A stretch of DNA of 64,000 bases from Bin87 sp965116565 (GTDB lineage: Bacteria; Chloroflexota; Dehalococcoidia; Lucifugimonadales; UBA3495), in assembly GCA_965116565.1 (NCBI GenBank), contig OZ220699.1:1798001-1862000 (forward strand), read 5' to 3'. Under the pieces are notes generated by a model. The model had not been told where the DNA came from and did no database searches. It saw nothing but the letters and a program-made list of their open reading frames with translations. The translations under genes were made by a program, and so were the position numbers. Shown piece by piece: positions 1-8,975 of this stretch; the stretch's first letter is position 1; every line of letters begins with the position of its first letter.

Positions 1-192
1 GCGGGCTTCCGAGTCGCGGGTAAACGAAAGCTGACGTTGCCGGATGGTTTTCCCTACGAAGTGCGCGGGCCCGGAGGCCTGGCGCCTTCACGGGCGACCC
101 CGGTCTTTGATTTGGAGCGTCCTGGCGTCCAATGGGTCGGGACGCTCAGCATTTCCATTTTTGAGCCCTTTACAAGGCTATGCCGGGAATAG
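1..192 (+). CDS. C-terminal end of an unidentified protein (partial)
   Basis: Frame 1 is open from the first base of the window to a TAG at 190-192, giving 63 residues with no start inside the window, so it can be the tail of a gene that begins to the left. The peptide reads like protein (for example GVQWVGTLSISIFEPFTR near the end) but I recognise no family. It stops 54 bases before the next gene on the same strand. Shadow frames cross the same bases; this one is preferred because it is open to the window edge and ends in sensible spacing to its neighbour. Confidence 0.35.
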   Translation, partial: AGFRVAGKRKLTLPDGFPYEVRGPGGLAPSRATPVFDLERPGVQWVGTLSISIFEPFTRLCRE

Positions 193-246
193 AGCGGAAG
201 GTCTACTGGAACCAGCAGTAGGACCATTCTTAGTCGAGGGGTTGCC

Positions 247-1656
247 ATGGAACAAGTCCGAGTGTGCCGTTTCTGTGGTTACATTGAGGCGGAGCCCGGT
301 TCGGAGAGGTGCTCCAACTGTGAAGCCTTTTCAGGCATGATATCCGTTCCCCGGGCCGAGGCGGAGCGGCTATCCCGCAGCCGCAGATTCGGGTTTCTCC
401 GCAACCGCCTGCTGATGCCCGGGATTGCCCTGGCAGTTATCGCGCTCCTGGCCAGCTGGGTATCCTGGAACTATTTGGGGCTGGCCCCCAATCCCCCTGC
501 TGCCTCCACAGATGTTGCGCCAACCCTGGACCCCACGGACTGGCCGCAGACCAGGCGCACGGGGGAAGGCACCGGGTTCACGCCAAACCCGGTCCCATAC
601 CCCCATGAGATCGAGTGGTCCTACAGTTCGGGCGGCCCCCTGCTCAACGCACCAGCCGTTGCGGGCGATCTGGTTTACCTCACCACCGAGGCGGGCAAGC
701 TCGTCGCGCTGGACCGGACAACAGGCTTACCGGTCTGGGAGCATATGACGGGCTTTCCTTCAAGCTCCACCCCCGCCGTGGCCGGAGGGCTGGTGGTGTA
801 CGCCGTTCGGCCGGGCCGGGTACTGGCCCTAGATGTGATGACGGGAGCTCTGCAGTGGGACAAGGACATGGGGAGCCCCATCCTGGCCTCCCCTGTCGTC
901 CGCGATGGCACTGTGTACATTGGAGTGGGAGACAACAAGCTTTACGCCCTGGATATAGCCAGCGGAGTTGTGCTGTGGAGCTTCACCACCGATGACTGGG
1001 TGATAGCGGCAGTCTGCCTCGCCGACAACGCTCTCGTAGTGGTCTCCAAGGATAATTTGCTTCATGTGGTGGACACAGATACCGGGCGGCGGCGCCTCGT
1101 GTATGACACGGGGAGGGCCAGACAAATCCTGGGCGGACCTGCTATCCAGGCTGACCGGGTGTACGTAGGGTCCCAGAAGGGCCGCGTGTGGGCCATAGAC
1201 TGGCGGAAACGGTCCCTGCCCTGGGACCGCTTCATCCTCTTTTGGAAGACCACCTTTCACGTTTGGGGCTGGCTGCCCGATCCGCCGTCGCAGCGGGGAA
1301 GTGTATGGGGAGCCCAGGTCGAAGGTGACGTGGCCCAATCGCCGGCTGTCGCCGGCGGCAGAGTTTACGTTGCCAGCGTTTCCGGCGTGGTCTCTGCTTT
1401 GGGGGCATCCTCGGGAGATGTGCTGTGGCAAACGGACATGGGGAGTCCGGTGACCGCTGCCCCCACCGTGGCGGGACATACCGTCCTGGTTGGTACGGAA
1501 TCGGGTACGGTTGCCGGTTTGGACGTCCTCAACGGACAGGTTGCATGGGAATTCGAGACAGGAGGCAAGATAACTGGCAGTCCTGTGGTGGCTGGGACAA
1601 CCCTTTATGTCGTTTCCCATGATGGCAGCCTCTACGCATTGGAGGCTGTCCCCTGA
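247..1656 (+). CDS. Membrane-anchored PQQ-like beta-propeller protein with N-terminal zinc ribbon
   Basis: 469 residues. The N-terminus carries a CxxC-x11-CxxC zinc-ribbon (Cys7, 10, 22, 25), followed by a basic stretch and one hydrophobic segment at about residues 55-78. From about residue 115 to the end there are repeated blades with W-x-[FY]-x-T-[DG], VYVGS and LYALD-like strands typical of PQQ-binding-like (pyrrolo-quinoline quinone dehydrogenase-like) propellers, the family that also contains BamB. Topology would place the zinc ribbon in the cytoplasm and the propeller outside. No dehydrogenase cofactor-site residues are convincing, so I infer a binding or scaffold role rather than an enzyme. 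The call of a propeller is firm; the function is not. The start is the ATG directly before the ribbon. Confidence 0.85.
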   Translation: MEQVRVCRFCGYIEAEPGSERCSNCEAFSGMISVPRAEAERLSRSRRFGFLRNRLLMPGIALAVIALLASWVSWNYLGLAPNPPAASTDVAPTLDPTDWPQTRRTGEGTGFTPNPVPYPHEIEWSYSSGGPLLNAPAVAGDLVYLTTEAGKLVALDRTTGLPVWEHMTGFPSSSTPAVAGGLVVYAVRPGRVLALDVMTGALQWDKDMGSPILASPVVRDGTVYIGVGDNKLYALDIASGVVLWSFTTDDWVIAAVCLADNALVVVSKDNLLHVVDTDTGRRRLVYDTGRARQILGGPAIQADRVYVGSQKGRVWAIDWRKRSLPWDRFILFWKTTFHVWGWLPDPPSQRGSVWGAQVEGDVAQSPAVAGGRVYVASVSGVVSALGASSGDVLWQTDMGSPVTAAPTVAGHTVLVGTESGTVAGLDVLNGQVAWEFETGGKITGSPVVAGTTLYVVSHDGSLYALEAVP

Positions 1657-2140
1657 TATTGCAACGACGGTTGGCATGGTAAGGCAGTTGGCTATTTGGC
1701 GCACGCCAGGTGGTGCGGATGGGTGGCGCCTTTTGGGATTTTCGCGCTGACTTCCGTCCGCGGTTTAGCCGTTGCGAATCGCGGGAGCACGGTCGCAACT
1801 ATCTCCAAGCCCTGCTGGTGCCGTCCGTGGACCGGCGAACGCTGAGAGTCTGTCGGAGTCAGTGGGAGCGTCCGCCGTGGGAATGCAGCGTTTTCTTACC
1901 GAGACACCTTGGGACTACGACCTGGTGACGGGCCGGCCTGCTCCTGAAATCCGTCTGATTTCGCGGCGGAATTTTGTCACGCGCCGGGCGCAGCCAAGTT
2001 TGACACCCCGGGGGTGGCACACTAGACTCGCCCGTAACCGCGCTGCCTGACCAACATCCATCGGCGAGTGTTTTGCCGTGAAATGCTGGCAGCCGCGCCC
2101 GCTTTCGCCTCCCCAAAGCTTGATATAGTGAGGTATCGCA
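1657..2140. other. Intergenic stretch, no convincing gene
   Basis: About 480 bases with short open frames on both strands that show no recognisable protein. The only signal I support is a sigma70-like promoter near its right end (listed separately). Confidence 0.5.
2000..2028 (+). promoter_or_regulatory. Sigma70-type promoter for the ferritin-like/LLM pair
   Basis: A perfect -35 TTGACA at 2000-2005, a 17-base spacer and a -10 TAGACT at 2023-2028 (4 of 6 consensus bases). Transcription would start near 2035, leaving a leader of roughly 105 bases before the ATG at 2141. Confidence 0.5.
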
Positions 2141-2599
2141 ATGCCGGACCAGCCAGAATACCTTGACCTGCTCAACGACATTCGCCTGCAGGAGCACCGG
2201 GCCGGAGTTTACCTGAAGGCATGGGCCGACAAGACCGAGCATCCGGGTCTAAAGGCCTGCCTTTCTGTGGTAGCCGAGCGCGAGACCAGCCACGGGGACA
2301 TCTTCGACCGACGCATTCGCGAGTTGGGCGGCGCCCCCGAGGATAAGGCCGACGCCATGTTTGACGAGCGTCTGCGCGTGGCCGGTTCGGACATGACCGA
2401 CAAGGAAAAGATCGCCTGGATGCGCGAAGCCCAATCTCGCGCAACCCAGCCCACCGTGCGCCAGCGCTATGAGGCCGCCTCAGTTGACGAGTCTGTTGAC
2501 CAGTTGACACGATCTCTGATCAAGTGGTTCACGGAGGTGGAGGACGACTCCGGCGCCTCCATGCGGGCGGTGTACGCCGAGATCGAGCAGGAGGACTGA
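2141..2599 (+). CDS. Ferritin-like-fold protein, function unknown
   Basis: 152 residues, predicted almost entirely helical. An Asp/Glu/His pattern (RLQEHRAG near residue 17 and ERETSHGDIF near residue 47, i.e. E and E..H spaced as in diiron helices) resembles the ferritin-like/rubrerythrin-like superfamily, but I cannot place all four iron-ligand helices with certainty. It ends four bases before the LLM gene at 2604, whose ribosome site (AGGAGGA) lies inside its last codons, so the two are translationally linked. A partner role for the flavoprotein (iron storage, peroxide handling or an accessory helix bundle) is inference. Confidence 0.7.
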   Translation: MPDQPEYLDLLNDIRLQEHRAGVYLKAWADKTEHPGLKACLSVVAERETSHGDIFDRRIRELGGAPEDKADAMFDERLRVAGSDMTDKEKIAWMREAQSRATQPTVRQRYEAASVDESVDQLTRSLIKWFTEVEDDSGASMRAVYAEIEQED

Positions 2600-2603
2600 C
2601 CGG

Positions 2604-3716
2604 ATGGAATTCGGAGCCTTTTTCGTGGGCCAACGCCCCCTGCTGCACGAGCAATACGCCGACGAGAGCAAGATCAACCCCAACCCGGTCAGCCGCACCG
2701 ACGTGGAGGTCTACGAGGACATTCTGCGCGGCGCGGAGTTGGCGGAGGAACTGGGCTTCGACTCGGTGTGGATTGCCGAGCATGCTTTCAGCGAACACAG
2801 CATCATCAGCTCGCCCCACAGCCTGCTGGCGGCCATTTCCGCCAAGACCGAGCGGGTCAAGGTGGGCGTGGCCTGCACCATAGTGCCGTGGCACGCTCCA
2901 CTGCGGTTGGCGCAGGACCTGGCCACCCTGGACATTATCAGCCGGGGACGCCTGATTGTCGGGGCCGGCCGGGGCTACCAGAAGCGGGAGTTCGACATCT
3001 ACGGCCTGGACATCGTGGAATCCCGCGACCGTTTCATCGAGGGTATGGACATCGCGGTCAGGTCGTGGACGGAGGACACCTTCGCCTATGACGGCGAGTA
3101 TTACAGCTTCCCGGAGGTGCGAGTAATTCCCAAGCCGGTGCAGCAGCCGCATCCGCCCATATACATGGCGGTCACGCACAGCCCGGAATCAGTAGAGATT
3201 GCCGTGCGCAACCGTTGGGGGTTGTTCACAGTCGGCAGCAGTTTCTTCCCTGCGTCGCCGGACTCTGACCAGAACCTGATCAACCTCTACCGCCGGAGGA
3301 TGCTGGAGGAGGGGGCGGCGCCCGATGAGATAGAGGTTGCCGCAGTCCGCAACGTTTACGTGGCGCCCACCGACGAGGAGGCCATCGACCTGCTCGTGCC
3401 GCGCCTGGAATGGGCAGGCGACATGGGGGACTTCCTGCGCCGGCCGCTCTCGGACGTGGTGCGGGCCTCAGGGGTGCGTGGCTATGAGCACTACGTCCAG
3501 GACCCCTTCATCGAGCCGGATCTGGTGGCCGAGCGGGGCAAGGAAGGCATGGCGGCCATCGGCAGCCCTGAGAAGGTCACGGCAGCCATCAAGGAACTGG
3601 AAGAGAATCACGTCACTCACTTCATCAGCTACCTGGACGCCGGGGGCCTGTCCTACGACCAGGTGTCCAGCTCGCTGCAACTGTTCGCGGAAAAAGTGAT
3701 GCCCAACTTCCGCTGA
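2604..3716 (+). CDS. LLM class flavin-dependent oxidoreductase (paralogue 1)
   Basis: 370 residues, the normal length for the bacterial-luciferase-like superfamily (FMN- or F420-dependent TIM barrel). Landmarks are an N-terminal barrel strand MEFGAFF, the WIAEHAF strand-2 motif near residue 55, the GAGRGYQKREFDIYGLD segment, the P-x-P-x-PH-PP-IYMA motif and the C-terminal VMPNF end. Members transfer oxygen or hydride to organic substrates; the substrate here cannot be read. It is the second gene of a two-gene unit with the ferritin-like protein. One of five LLM paralogues in the window, which diverge enough that each probably has its own substrate. Confidence 0.93.
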   Translation: MEFGAFFVGQRPLLHEQYADESKINPNPVSRTDVEVYEDILRGAELAEELGFDSVWIAEHAFSEHSIISSPHSLLAAISAKTERVKVGVACTIVPWHAPLRLAQDLATLDIISRGRLIVGAGRGYQKREFDIYGLDIVESRDRFIEGMDIAVRSWTEDTFAYDGEYYSFPEVRVIPKPVQQPHPPIYMAVTHSPESVEIAVRNRWGLFTVGSSFFPASPDSDQNLINLYRRRMLEEGAAPDEIEVAAVRNVYVAPTDEEAIDLLVPRLEWAGDMGDFLRRPLSDVVRASGVRGYEHYVQDPFIEPDLVAERGKEGMAAIGSPEKVTAAIKELEENHVTHFISYLDAGGLSYDQVSSSLQLFAEKVMPNFR

Positions 3717-4187
3717 TCGCCAATCCACCGGATAGGTGAGTGCTGTGGCCTGCTGGGAGGCAATCGGGCGAGTGTCGGGAGGTCAGTGCGGCGTCCTCGT
3801 TGATTCCGAAATCGACACAGCCTCGTCCGGATATGGTCCACGGGTTTTTTTCAGTTCTGGGAACTCGTCTACCGGTTTCACCGTGACGTCACCCGCTAGT
3901 CATTGTAGACACGACCTACGAGCCCCGGTTGGTAGCTTCATATTCGTTGCTCCGATTAGAATCGATTTTTTTTGCGCCTGGCTTGGCTGCAGGGCCCTAT
4001 ATCGTGCCAAAATGGGCCGGTCGTGCCGGGTTAAACGCGCTTCTCCGGCGTGGCATGAACCAAAGAGCAGTGGGGAAAATGCGGCAGGGAGTCCGTCTCG
4101 GACGGCTTAGCCTGTAGTCGACGACCAAAACGGTTGGCGCGGGATTGCTGACGCCGCGTGTCGCGCCGGCATCCGACGGGCATCTGT
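3717..4187. other. Intergenic stretch, no convincing gene
   Basis: About 470 bases containing a run of eight T near 3965 preceded by a very short palindrome (CGATT/AATCG, two-base loop), too weak for me to call a terminator. Open frames here lack any family resemblance. Confidence 0.45.
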
Positions 4188-4193
4188 TAGAGT
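4188..4193 (+). promoter_or_regulatory. -10-like box abutting an MFS start; possible leaderless start
   Basis: TAGAGT (TAnnnT pattern) sits immediately before the ATG at 4194. With normal spacing, transcription would begin near 4200, which is a second in-frame ATG. No Shine-Dalgarno sequence precedes either ATG, which fits a leaderless message. No good -35 box is present, so this is tentative. Confidence 0.3.
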
Positions 4194-5537
4194 ATGGCAA
4201 TGACCAACGCTACCGCCTGGCGAACCAGGCTGTCCCACGTCCTGCCCTTCTACTACGGGTGGGTCATTCTCGGTAACGGCGTGGCCGTGAGCCTGTCCAC
4301 CCGGACCGTGATGGCGGTGGCGACCCTGTCCGTCTTCGTAGTTCCCATGACCCAGTCGATGGGGTGGTCGGTTGGGATGTTCTCCGGCGCGGTCAGCCTG
4401 GGAGGGCTGGTCGCGGTGTTCGTTTCGCCCATCGTCGGGAAATGGCTCGACAAATACGGAGCGGGAGTCATTCTGGGGACGGGATCATTCGCCACCGGGG
4501 TGATCGCGATCGGGCTGGCCTTCGTTGCGCATCCGCTGGCTTTCTATGCCCTGTACGTTCCGGGGCGCATGATTTTCTCCGGGCCCCTGGAGATGGGACT
4601 CCCCACCGCCATCAGCAACTGGTTCATACGGCGGCGTCCGATGGGGCTGGCCGTGGACCACATCGCCAAAGGCGCTGGCCTCGCCATCGTGCCCTGGGCG
4701 ATGCAGTTGATAATCACGGGATTCGACTGGCGCGCAGCGTGGTTCACCCTGGGAATCCTGGCGTTGGCGCTAGGGGTTATTCCATCCCTGTTGCTGGTGG
4801 CACGGCGGCCGGAGGATATGGGGCTGGAACCTGACCCGGTACCCGCGCAGGAAGCATCTGCCAAACGGGATTCCGAGGCCGCCAAGGGTCCCGACAATCC
4901 GGGCAGTTTCGCGGAGATTGACTTCACCGTGGGACAAGCGCTCCGGACCCGGGCTTTCTGGATCCTCGCGATTTTTTCCGGCGCCGCGATGATGGCCCAG
5001 GCCGGGTTGAGCCTGCACCAGGTCTCCCACTACATCAGCCAGGGTGTTGACCCCCGATTTGCCGCGATCAGCGCGAGCACGTTCGCGCTGGCCCAAATGC
5101 CGGCGGGTCTCTTCTGGGCGGCCCTGGCGCGACGGCTGCCGATTCGAGTCCTGATGATGGCATCGGCCTTCGTGGTCGCGCTGGCTGCGGCCGGGACGGT
5201 GGTGAGCGACTGGCTGCTGCCGGAGATAATCTCGGCGGCGGGTGTTGGTTTCGGCGTGGGCGGTCTGCACCTGCTGATACGGCTGGTGTGGGCAGACTAC
5301 TACGGGCGGCAAAACCTGGGGACAATCCGCGGCCTGACCATGTCGGTTCAGGTGGGGGGGCAGGCGCTGGGGCCGGTGATCGCCGGGTTCATGTTCGACT
5401 ATTTCGACAGTTACCGGATTCCGTTTACGATTTTCGGGGTGGCAGTGTTCATGGCGGGGATAATGGCGCTAGCGGCCAAACCGCCACGAGCACCGACGCC
5501 GGCGCTGCCGCCGGAGCCTGCGGCTGCCACGGGCTGA
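4194..5537 (+). CDS. MFS transporter
   Basis: 447 residues with about twelve hydrophobic segments, a central loop rich in charged residues near residue 210-245 (after RRPEDMGLEPD), and the short MFS loop motif GKWLDKYG after the second helix. The fold is that of a major-facilitator proton-coupled or uniport carrier in the cytoplasmic membrane, of the monocarboxylate/oxalate-formate antiporter type. Substrate unknown. It is convergent with another MFS gene at 5647-7008, only 109 bases away. The start could be the ATG at 4194 or the one at 4200; neither has a ribosome site. Confidence 0.9.
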   Translation: MAMTNATAWRTRLSHVLPFYYGWVILGNGVAVSLSTRTVMAVATLSVFVVPMTQSMGWSVGMFSGAVSLGGLVAVFVSPIVGKWLDKYGAGVILGTGSFATGVIAIGLAFVAHPLAFYALYVPGRMIFSGPLEMGLPTAISNWFIRRRPMGLAVDHIAKGAGLAIVPWAMQLIITGFDWRAAWFTLGILALALGVIPSLLLVARRPEDMGLEPDPVPAQEASAKRDSEAAKGPDNPGSFAEIDFTVGQALRTRAFWILAIFSGAAMMAQAGLSLHQVSHYISQGVDPRFAAISASTFALAQMPAGLFWAALARRLPIRVLMMASAFVVALAAAGTVVSDWLLPEIISAAGVGFGVGGLHLLIRLVWADYYGRQNLGTIRGLTMSVQVGGQALGPVIAGFMFDYFDSYRIPFTIFGVAVFMAGIMALAAKPPRAPTPALPPEPAAATG

Positions 5538-5646
5538 TTCGACCGGTAAACGCTGATCCCAACAGGCTGACCATGCGTCGGGGTACGAGGTGGCTTGCCC
5601 CGGTAACACCGGCGAACCGGACCAGCTTTTTCCTACCAACCCGCGG

Positions 5647-7008
5647 TTACGAAACCGTAGGTGAGGTCTGTCCTTCCCGGGGCAGCGAATCTTCCCAATC
5701 CGGGATGAGAACGCGGGAGGATGACTCCAGCAAGAGGATGAAAATGACACCGGCGAGGCTGGCAACGATGGAGATGGTCCACGCGAGGTCGTAGGAGCCT
5801 CCACCGAGGTCGATGAAGCCCAACAATCGGGTCGGAGCCTCGGAGTTGCGGAAGTCGAAGACCACGCCGCCGACGAGTCCCCCGACGGCCATGCCGAAAC
5901 CGGAGCCGAGGTGCTGGAATCCGAAGATGGACCGCACGGGACCCATGCCGTAATATTGGCGATTGGCGATGAGGAAGGCGGACATTTCGCCGCCGAAGCC
6001 GATGCCGAAGAGGACGGCAAAGAGGTAGAACTCCCATGCGCTCTGGGCCCAGAAGAGCATGATGACCGTGACGCCCTGCAGGGCGTAGGGCAGGATCATC
6101 GTAGCCTTGGCGCCGAATCGGTCGGCAAGGATGGGAATGAACAGGCGGCTGCTGACGCTGGCCATGGTGTAGATGGTTACGATCCACGCCGCTGCTGCCA
6201 GAGACAGCCCCTGCTCGGTGGCGAAGAAGACGACGTGCCAGATGACGATGGCGTGGCCCAGGCAGCCGAGGAAGTGAATGAGGGGCAGGTTCCAGAAGGC
6301 TCGGGTCCGGCGGGCGTGCTGGAGGAAGACTTTGCTGCGCAGCTTGGCGGTTTCGGAATTGACCGGCGAAGGCGGGGGGTCGGCGTCGGTGGCTCCGAGC
6401 GGCCTCATTCCACGGTCGGCGGGGTCGCTGTAGAAGAAGAACAACAGAGAAAACAGGATCACTCCGCCCACGGCGGCGATGATCCAGAACCCGACCTGCC
6501 ATCCGGTGAGGCCGATCAGCAGCGCCAGGGCCGGCGCGGTTACTGATGATCCCATGCCTCCAATGGACTGCTGGATGCCGACGGCGACTCCCAGCTTCCT
6601 CTGGAACCAGGCGGCGACGGTGGTGGGAATATTTACGGTGAACAGGGCTTGGGCCAATCCCAACAAAAGGCTGTAGTAGATGTAAAGCTGCCAGACCTCG
6701 TTCACGGAGCTGAGGAGCAGCATCCCGACCACGTAAAGACCAGCGGCGACAAACAGCGACTTGCGCGCTCCGTAGCGGTCGCCGATCCATCCGGAGACAG
6801 GCGAGAGGACGGCGCTGGCGACGCTGCGGAACACCTGGGCGAGGACGATGACGGTGACGCCCCAGGCGAAGTCGGTTTGCAATACGACCAGGATGACAGC
6901 GAAGGCCTGGCTGACGAAGTTAGCAGTCATCCGGAGCATGGTGCCCATTGCGACCACTACCCAAGCGTAGTGATATTGCTCCCGCACGTAGTTACGAATG
7001 TCAGACAT
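5647..7008 (-). CDS. MFS transporter (oxalate/formate antiporter-like)
   Basis: 453 residues from the ATG at 7008; an in-frame TTG lies twelve bases further out. Twelve predicted membrane helices, the GWIGDRYGARKSL loop motif after helix 2 and the WFQRKLGVAVGIQQS segment in the first half are typical of the monocarboxylate/oxalate branch of MFS. The second half begins after a polar loop at about residue 210. Likely an organic-acid carrier in the cytoplasmic membrane. It runs convergently against the MFS gene at 4194 and the two proteins are not close copies. Confidence 0.9.
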   Translation of the reverse strand: MSDIRNYVREQYHYAWVVVAMGTMLRMTANFVSQAFAVILVVLQTDFAWGVTVIVLAQVFRSVASAVLSPVSGWIGDRYGARKSLFVAAGLYVVGMLLLSSVNEVWQLYIYYSLLLGLAQALFTVNIPTTVAAWFQRKLGVAVGIQQSIGGMGSSVTAPALALLIGLTGWQVGFWIIAAVGGVILFSLLFFFYSDPADRGMRPLGATDADPPPSPVNSETAKLRSKVFLQHARRTRAFWNLPLIHFLGCLGHAIVIWHVVFFATEQGLSLAAAAWIVTIYTMASVSSRLFIPILADRFGAKATMILPYALQGVTVIMLFWAQSAWEFYLFAVLFGIGFGGEMSAFLIANRQYYGMGPVRSIFGFQHLGSGFGMAVGGLVGGVVFDFRNSEAPTRLLGFIDLGGGSYDLAWTISIVASLAGVIFILLLESSSRVLIPDWEDSLPREGQTSPTVS

Positions 7009-7217
7009 GCCGGTATTCAAGCCGAATCACTCTCCAATACCAGGAATCGGGATGGGACGTCGTGCACGGGGGCGAAAGTCGTCGCGAAAGCGGGCGCAAA
7101 ACCGGGCATCCGCAATTGCAGCATTGTAACCACGCCGGGGTCGGGTGGCAAATTGAGGCAGCAGATGAGGCGAAACGGCCGGAACAACGGTCGCGACGGA
7201 TTTTGGACCGGCCAATC

Positions 7218-7266
7218 CAGAAACGCAAACGCGACCACGCCGCCCCCAACGAGGCGGCGCGGTCGC
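7218..7266 (-). terminator. Rho-independent-like terminator of the glutamine synthetase gene
   Basis: A 14-base-pair hairpin with one mismatch (left arm 7231-7244, right arm 7253-7266) lies 20 bases beyond the glutamine synthetase stop. On the minus strand it is followed by a T-rich run (GTTTGCGTTT). Confidence 0.65.
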
Positions 7267-7285
7267 GTCGTGCGGGACCTCTCGG

Positions 7286-8305
7286 CTAGCTGGCCGCGCC
7301 GCCCACGGTTTCTATTATCAACCGGGTGACGGTGTAGGGGTCGCAGTTGGCGTTGGGGCGCCGGTCTTCGATATAACCCTTGCCGTCGCGGGCCACCTGC
7401 CAGGGAATGCGCACCGAAGCGCCCCGGTCGGACACGCCGTAGCGGAACTCCCGGTACGAGCAGGTCTCGTGCAGGCCGGTCAAACGCTCTTCGATCCGGT
7501 CGCCGTAGTTGGCGATGTGCAGGTCGTGGCGCGTCTGGAGGGCTTCAGCGGCGGCGACGCAGGCCTCGTAGTTCTCCCGCATCTGGTTGGTGGAGAAGTT
7601 GGTGTGGGCCCCGGCGCCGTTCCAGTCACCCTTTACGGGTTTGGGGTCCAGCGTCGCGCTGATGCCGCGCCGGCCGTCAACGGTGAGTACGTCTTCGCCG
7701 ATGCGATAGAGCAGCCAGCGGGCCAACCACAGATGGTCTCCAACCGCGGGGGCGCCGATAGGGCCAATCTGGAACTCCCATTGGGCAGGCATGACCTCGC
7801 CGTTGATGCCGGAGAATTCCAGGCCGGAATGCAAGCACGCGTCCATGTGCTGCTCGACCACCGGGCGGCCGAACACTTCGTCGGAGCCGACGCCGCAGTA
7901 GTAGCCGCCCTGGGGCGCCGGGAAACCGTTGTCCGGCCATCCGAGCGGCTTCACGCCGTCAAAAAAGGTGTACTCTTGCTCGATGCCAAACCAGAAGTCC
8001 AGCGACGCGTATTGTGCGGCGGCGGCGGCACAGGAGGCGCGGGTGTTGGAGGGGTGCGGTGTCATGTCCGTGAGCAGGACTTCGCACATCACCAGCTTGT
8101 GGTTCCCGCCGCGTATCGGGTCAGGGACTGCCAGAACCGGATTGAGAACGCAGTCCGAGTTCTCGCCGGGAGCCTGGTTGGTGCTGGAACCGTCGAAGCC
8201 CCAAATCGGGGGATCCTCACCGTCCGGAACGATCTTCGCCTTGGACCGGAGTTTGGCAGTTGGCTGCTGCCCGTCGATCCATATGTATTCTGCCTTGTAA
8301 CTCAT
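7286..8305 (-). CDS. glnII: Glutamine synthetase, GSII (eukaryote-like) type
   Basis: 339 residues from the ATG at 8305, which has GAGG nine bases upstream; an in-frame TTG at 8338 is a poorer start. It forms glutamine from glutamate, ammonia and ATP in the cytoplasm. The short length and the motifs FWFGIEQEYTFFD, GGYYCGVGSDEVFGR, GINGEVMPAQWEFQIGP (metal and ATP site), GAGAHTNFST and NCDPYTVTRLIIET mark the GSII family found in eukaryotes, rhizobia and actinomycetes, not the 470-residue GSI. GSII lacks the adenylylation tyrosine, so regulation would be transcriptional or allosteric. It stands alone with its own promoter and terminator. Confidence 0.95.
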   Translation of the reverse strand: MSYKAEYIWIDGQQPTAKLRSKAKIVPDGEDPPIWGFDGSSTNQAPGENSDCVLNPVLAVPDPIRGGNHKLVMCEVLLTDMTPHPSNTRASCAAAAAQYASLDFWFGIEQEYTFFDGVKPLGWPDNGFPAPQGGYYCGVGSDEVFGRPVVEQHMDACLHSGLEFSGINGEVMPAQWEFQIGPIGAPAVGDHLWLARWLLYRIGEDVLTVDGRRGISATLDPKPVKGDWNGAGAHTNFSTNQMRENYEACVAAAEALQTRHDLHIANYGDRIEERLTGLHETCSYREFRYGVSDRGASVRIPWQVARDGKGYIEDRRPNANCDPYTVTRLIIETVGGAAS

Positions 8306-8337
8306 GGAGCAAACCTCGGGGTCTAGATTCGCACTCA

Positions 8338-8343
8338 ATTATA
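8338..8343 (-). promoter_or_regulatory. -10 box of the glutamine synthetase promoter
   Basis: TATAAT on the minus strand, 32 bases before the glnII ATG. The best -35 at 17 bases is CTGAAT (3 of 6), so activator help is possible. No NtrC/sigma54 -24/-12 pattern was seen. Confidence 0.4.
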
Positions 8344-8975
8344 TCCGATTCGTCACTCCCATTCAGCATGACAACGAAACTCGGCGAGACACTTCCACTC
8401 AGACCGCATGGTGTCCTCCTGCGTCCGCAACTGCCTCCGCGTTGGATTGCGCGAATCTTGCAACGGGACGAGTCGTCGTCGGCAGCGAAATCCCGGCAAC
8501 GCTGACATTCAGTGCGAGTTAAACCTGCGCTCGGGGCACTGCATGGGTCGGCGCTCAGCGATACCTATATACCTGGAATCAGCTTGTACAGCCCGATACG
8601 CTAACCGGCGGGAACCGAGTCAGGACTGCATTCCAGCCGACTGAATTTCGGTCGCCTGCAAGCGCAGGTCGCCTTCGGACTCGGGTATCAATGCCGGTCG
8701 CAGTGACAGGTCCGGCGTCGTCTTACCGCCAGCCAACAAATGAGCTCCGCCCGCGTGATGCGCATTTCCGGGGGTGTCTGCGCCAGTGGCGTGCAGGTAG
8801 AATGCGGCGGTGGCCGTGCCGGGCCAGGACTACTTGAAAAGGTTCCAATCCCGGTCGCGATTCCTCACTGTCGTGTGGCATGCGGGATGAGTCGCGAACG
8901 CACCGCGGGGCCGGGATCATTATCGACAGCCCGGCGGCTTCGAGACGGTCCAACAACACAAACTGGAGACAGACG
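8344..8975. other. Intergenic stretch between divergent genes
   Basis: About 630 bases between the glutamine synthetase promoter and the next gene. I see no protein family in any frame, no tRNA and no clear hairpin with a T-run. It holds the upstream regions of both genes. Confidence 0.45.

Noticed and set aside
44..340. 98-codon open frame overlapping the start of the zinc-ribbon/propeller gene
   Set aside because: No family resemblance and it overlaps the better-supported gene at 247; the frame-1 tail (1-192) explains the left edge better.
829..1704. 291-codon open frame antisense to the propeller gene
   Set aside because: Low-complexity antisense shadow of a GC-rich gene; the sense frame has clear propeller repeats.
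3955..3985. T-run after a tiny palindrome as a terminator
   Set aside because: Two-base loop and 5-base stem are too weak.
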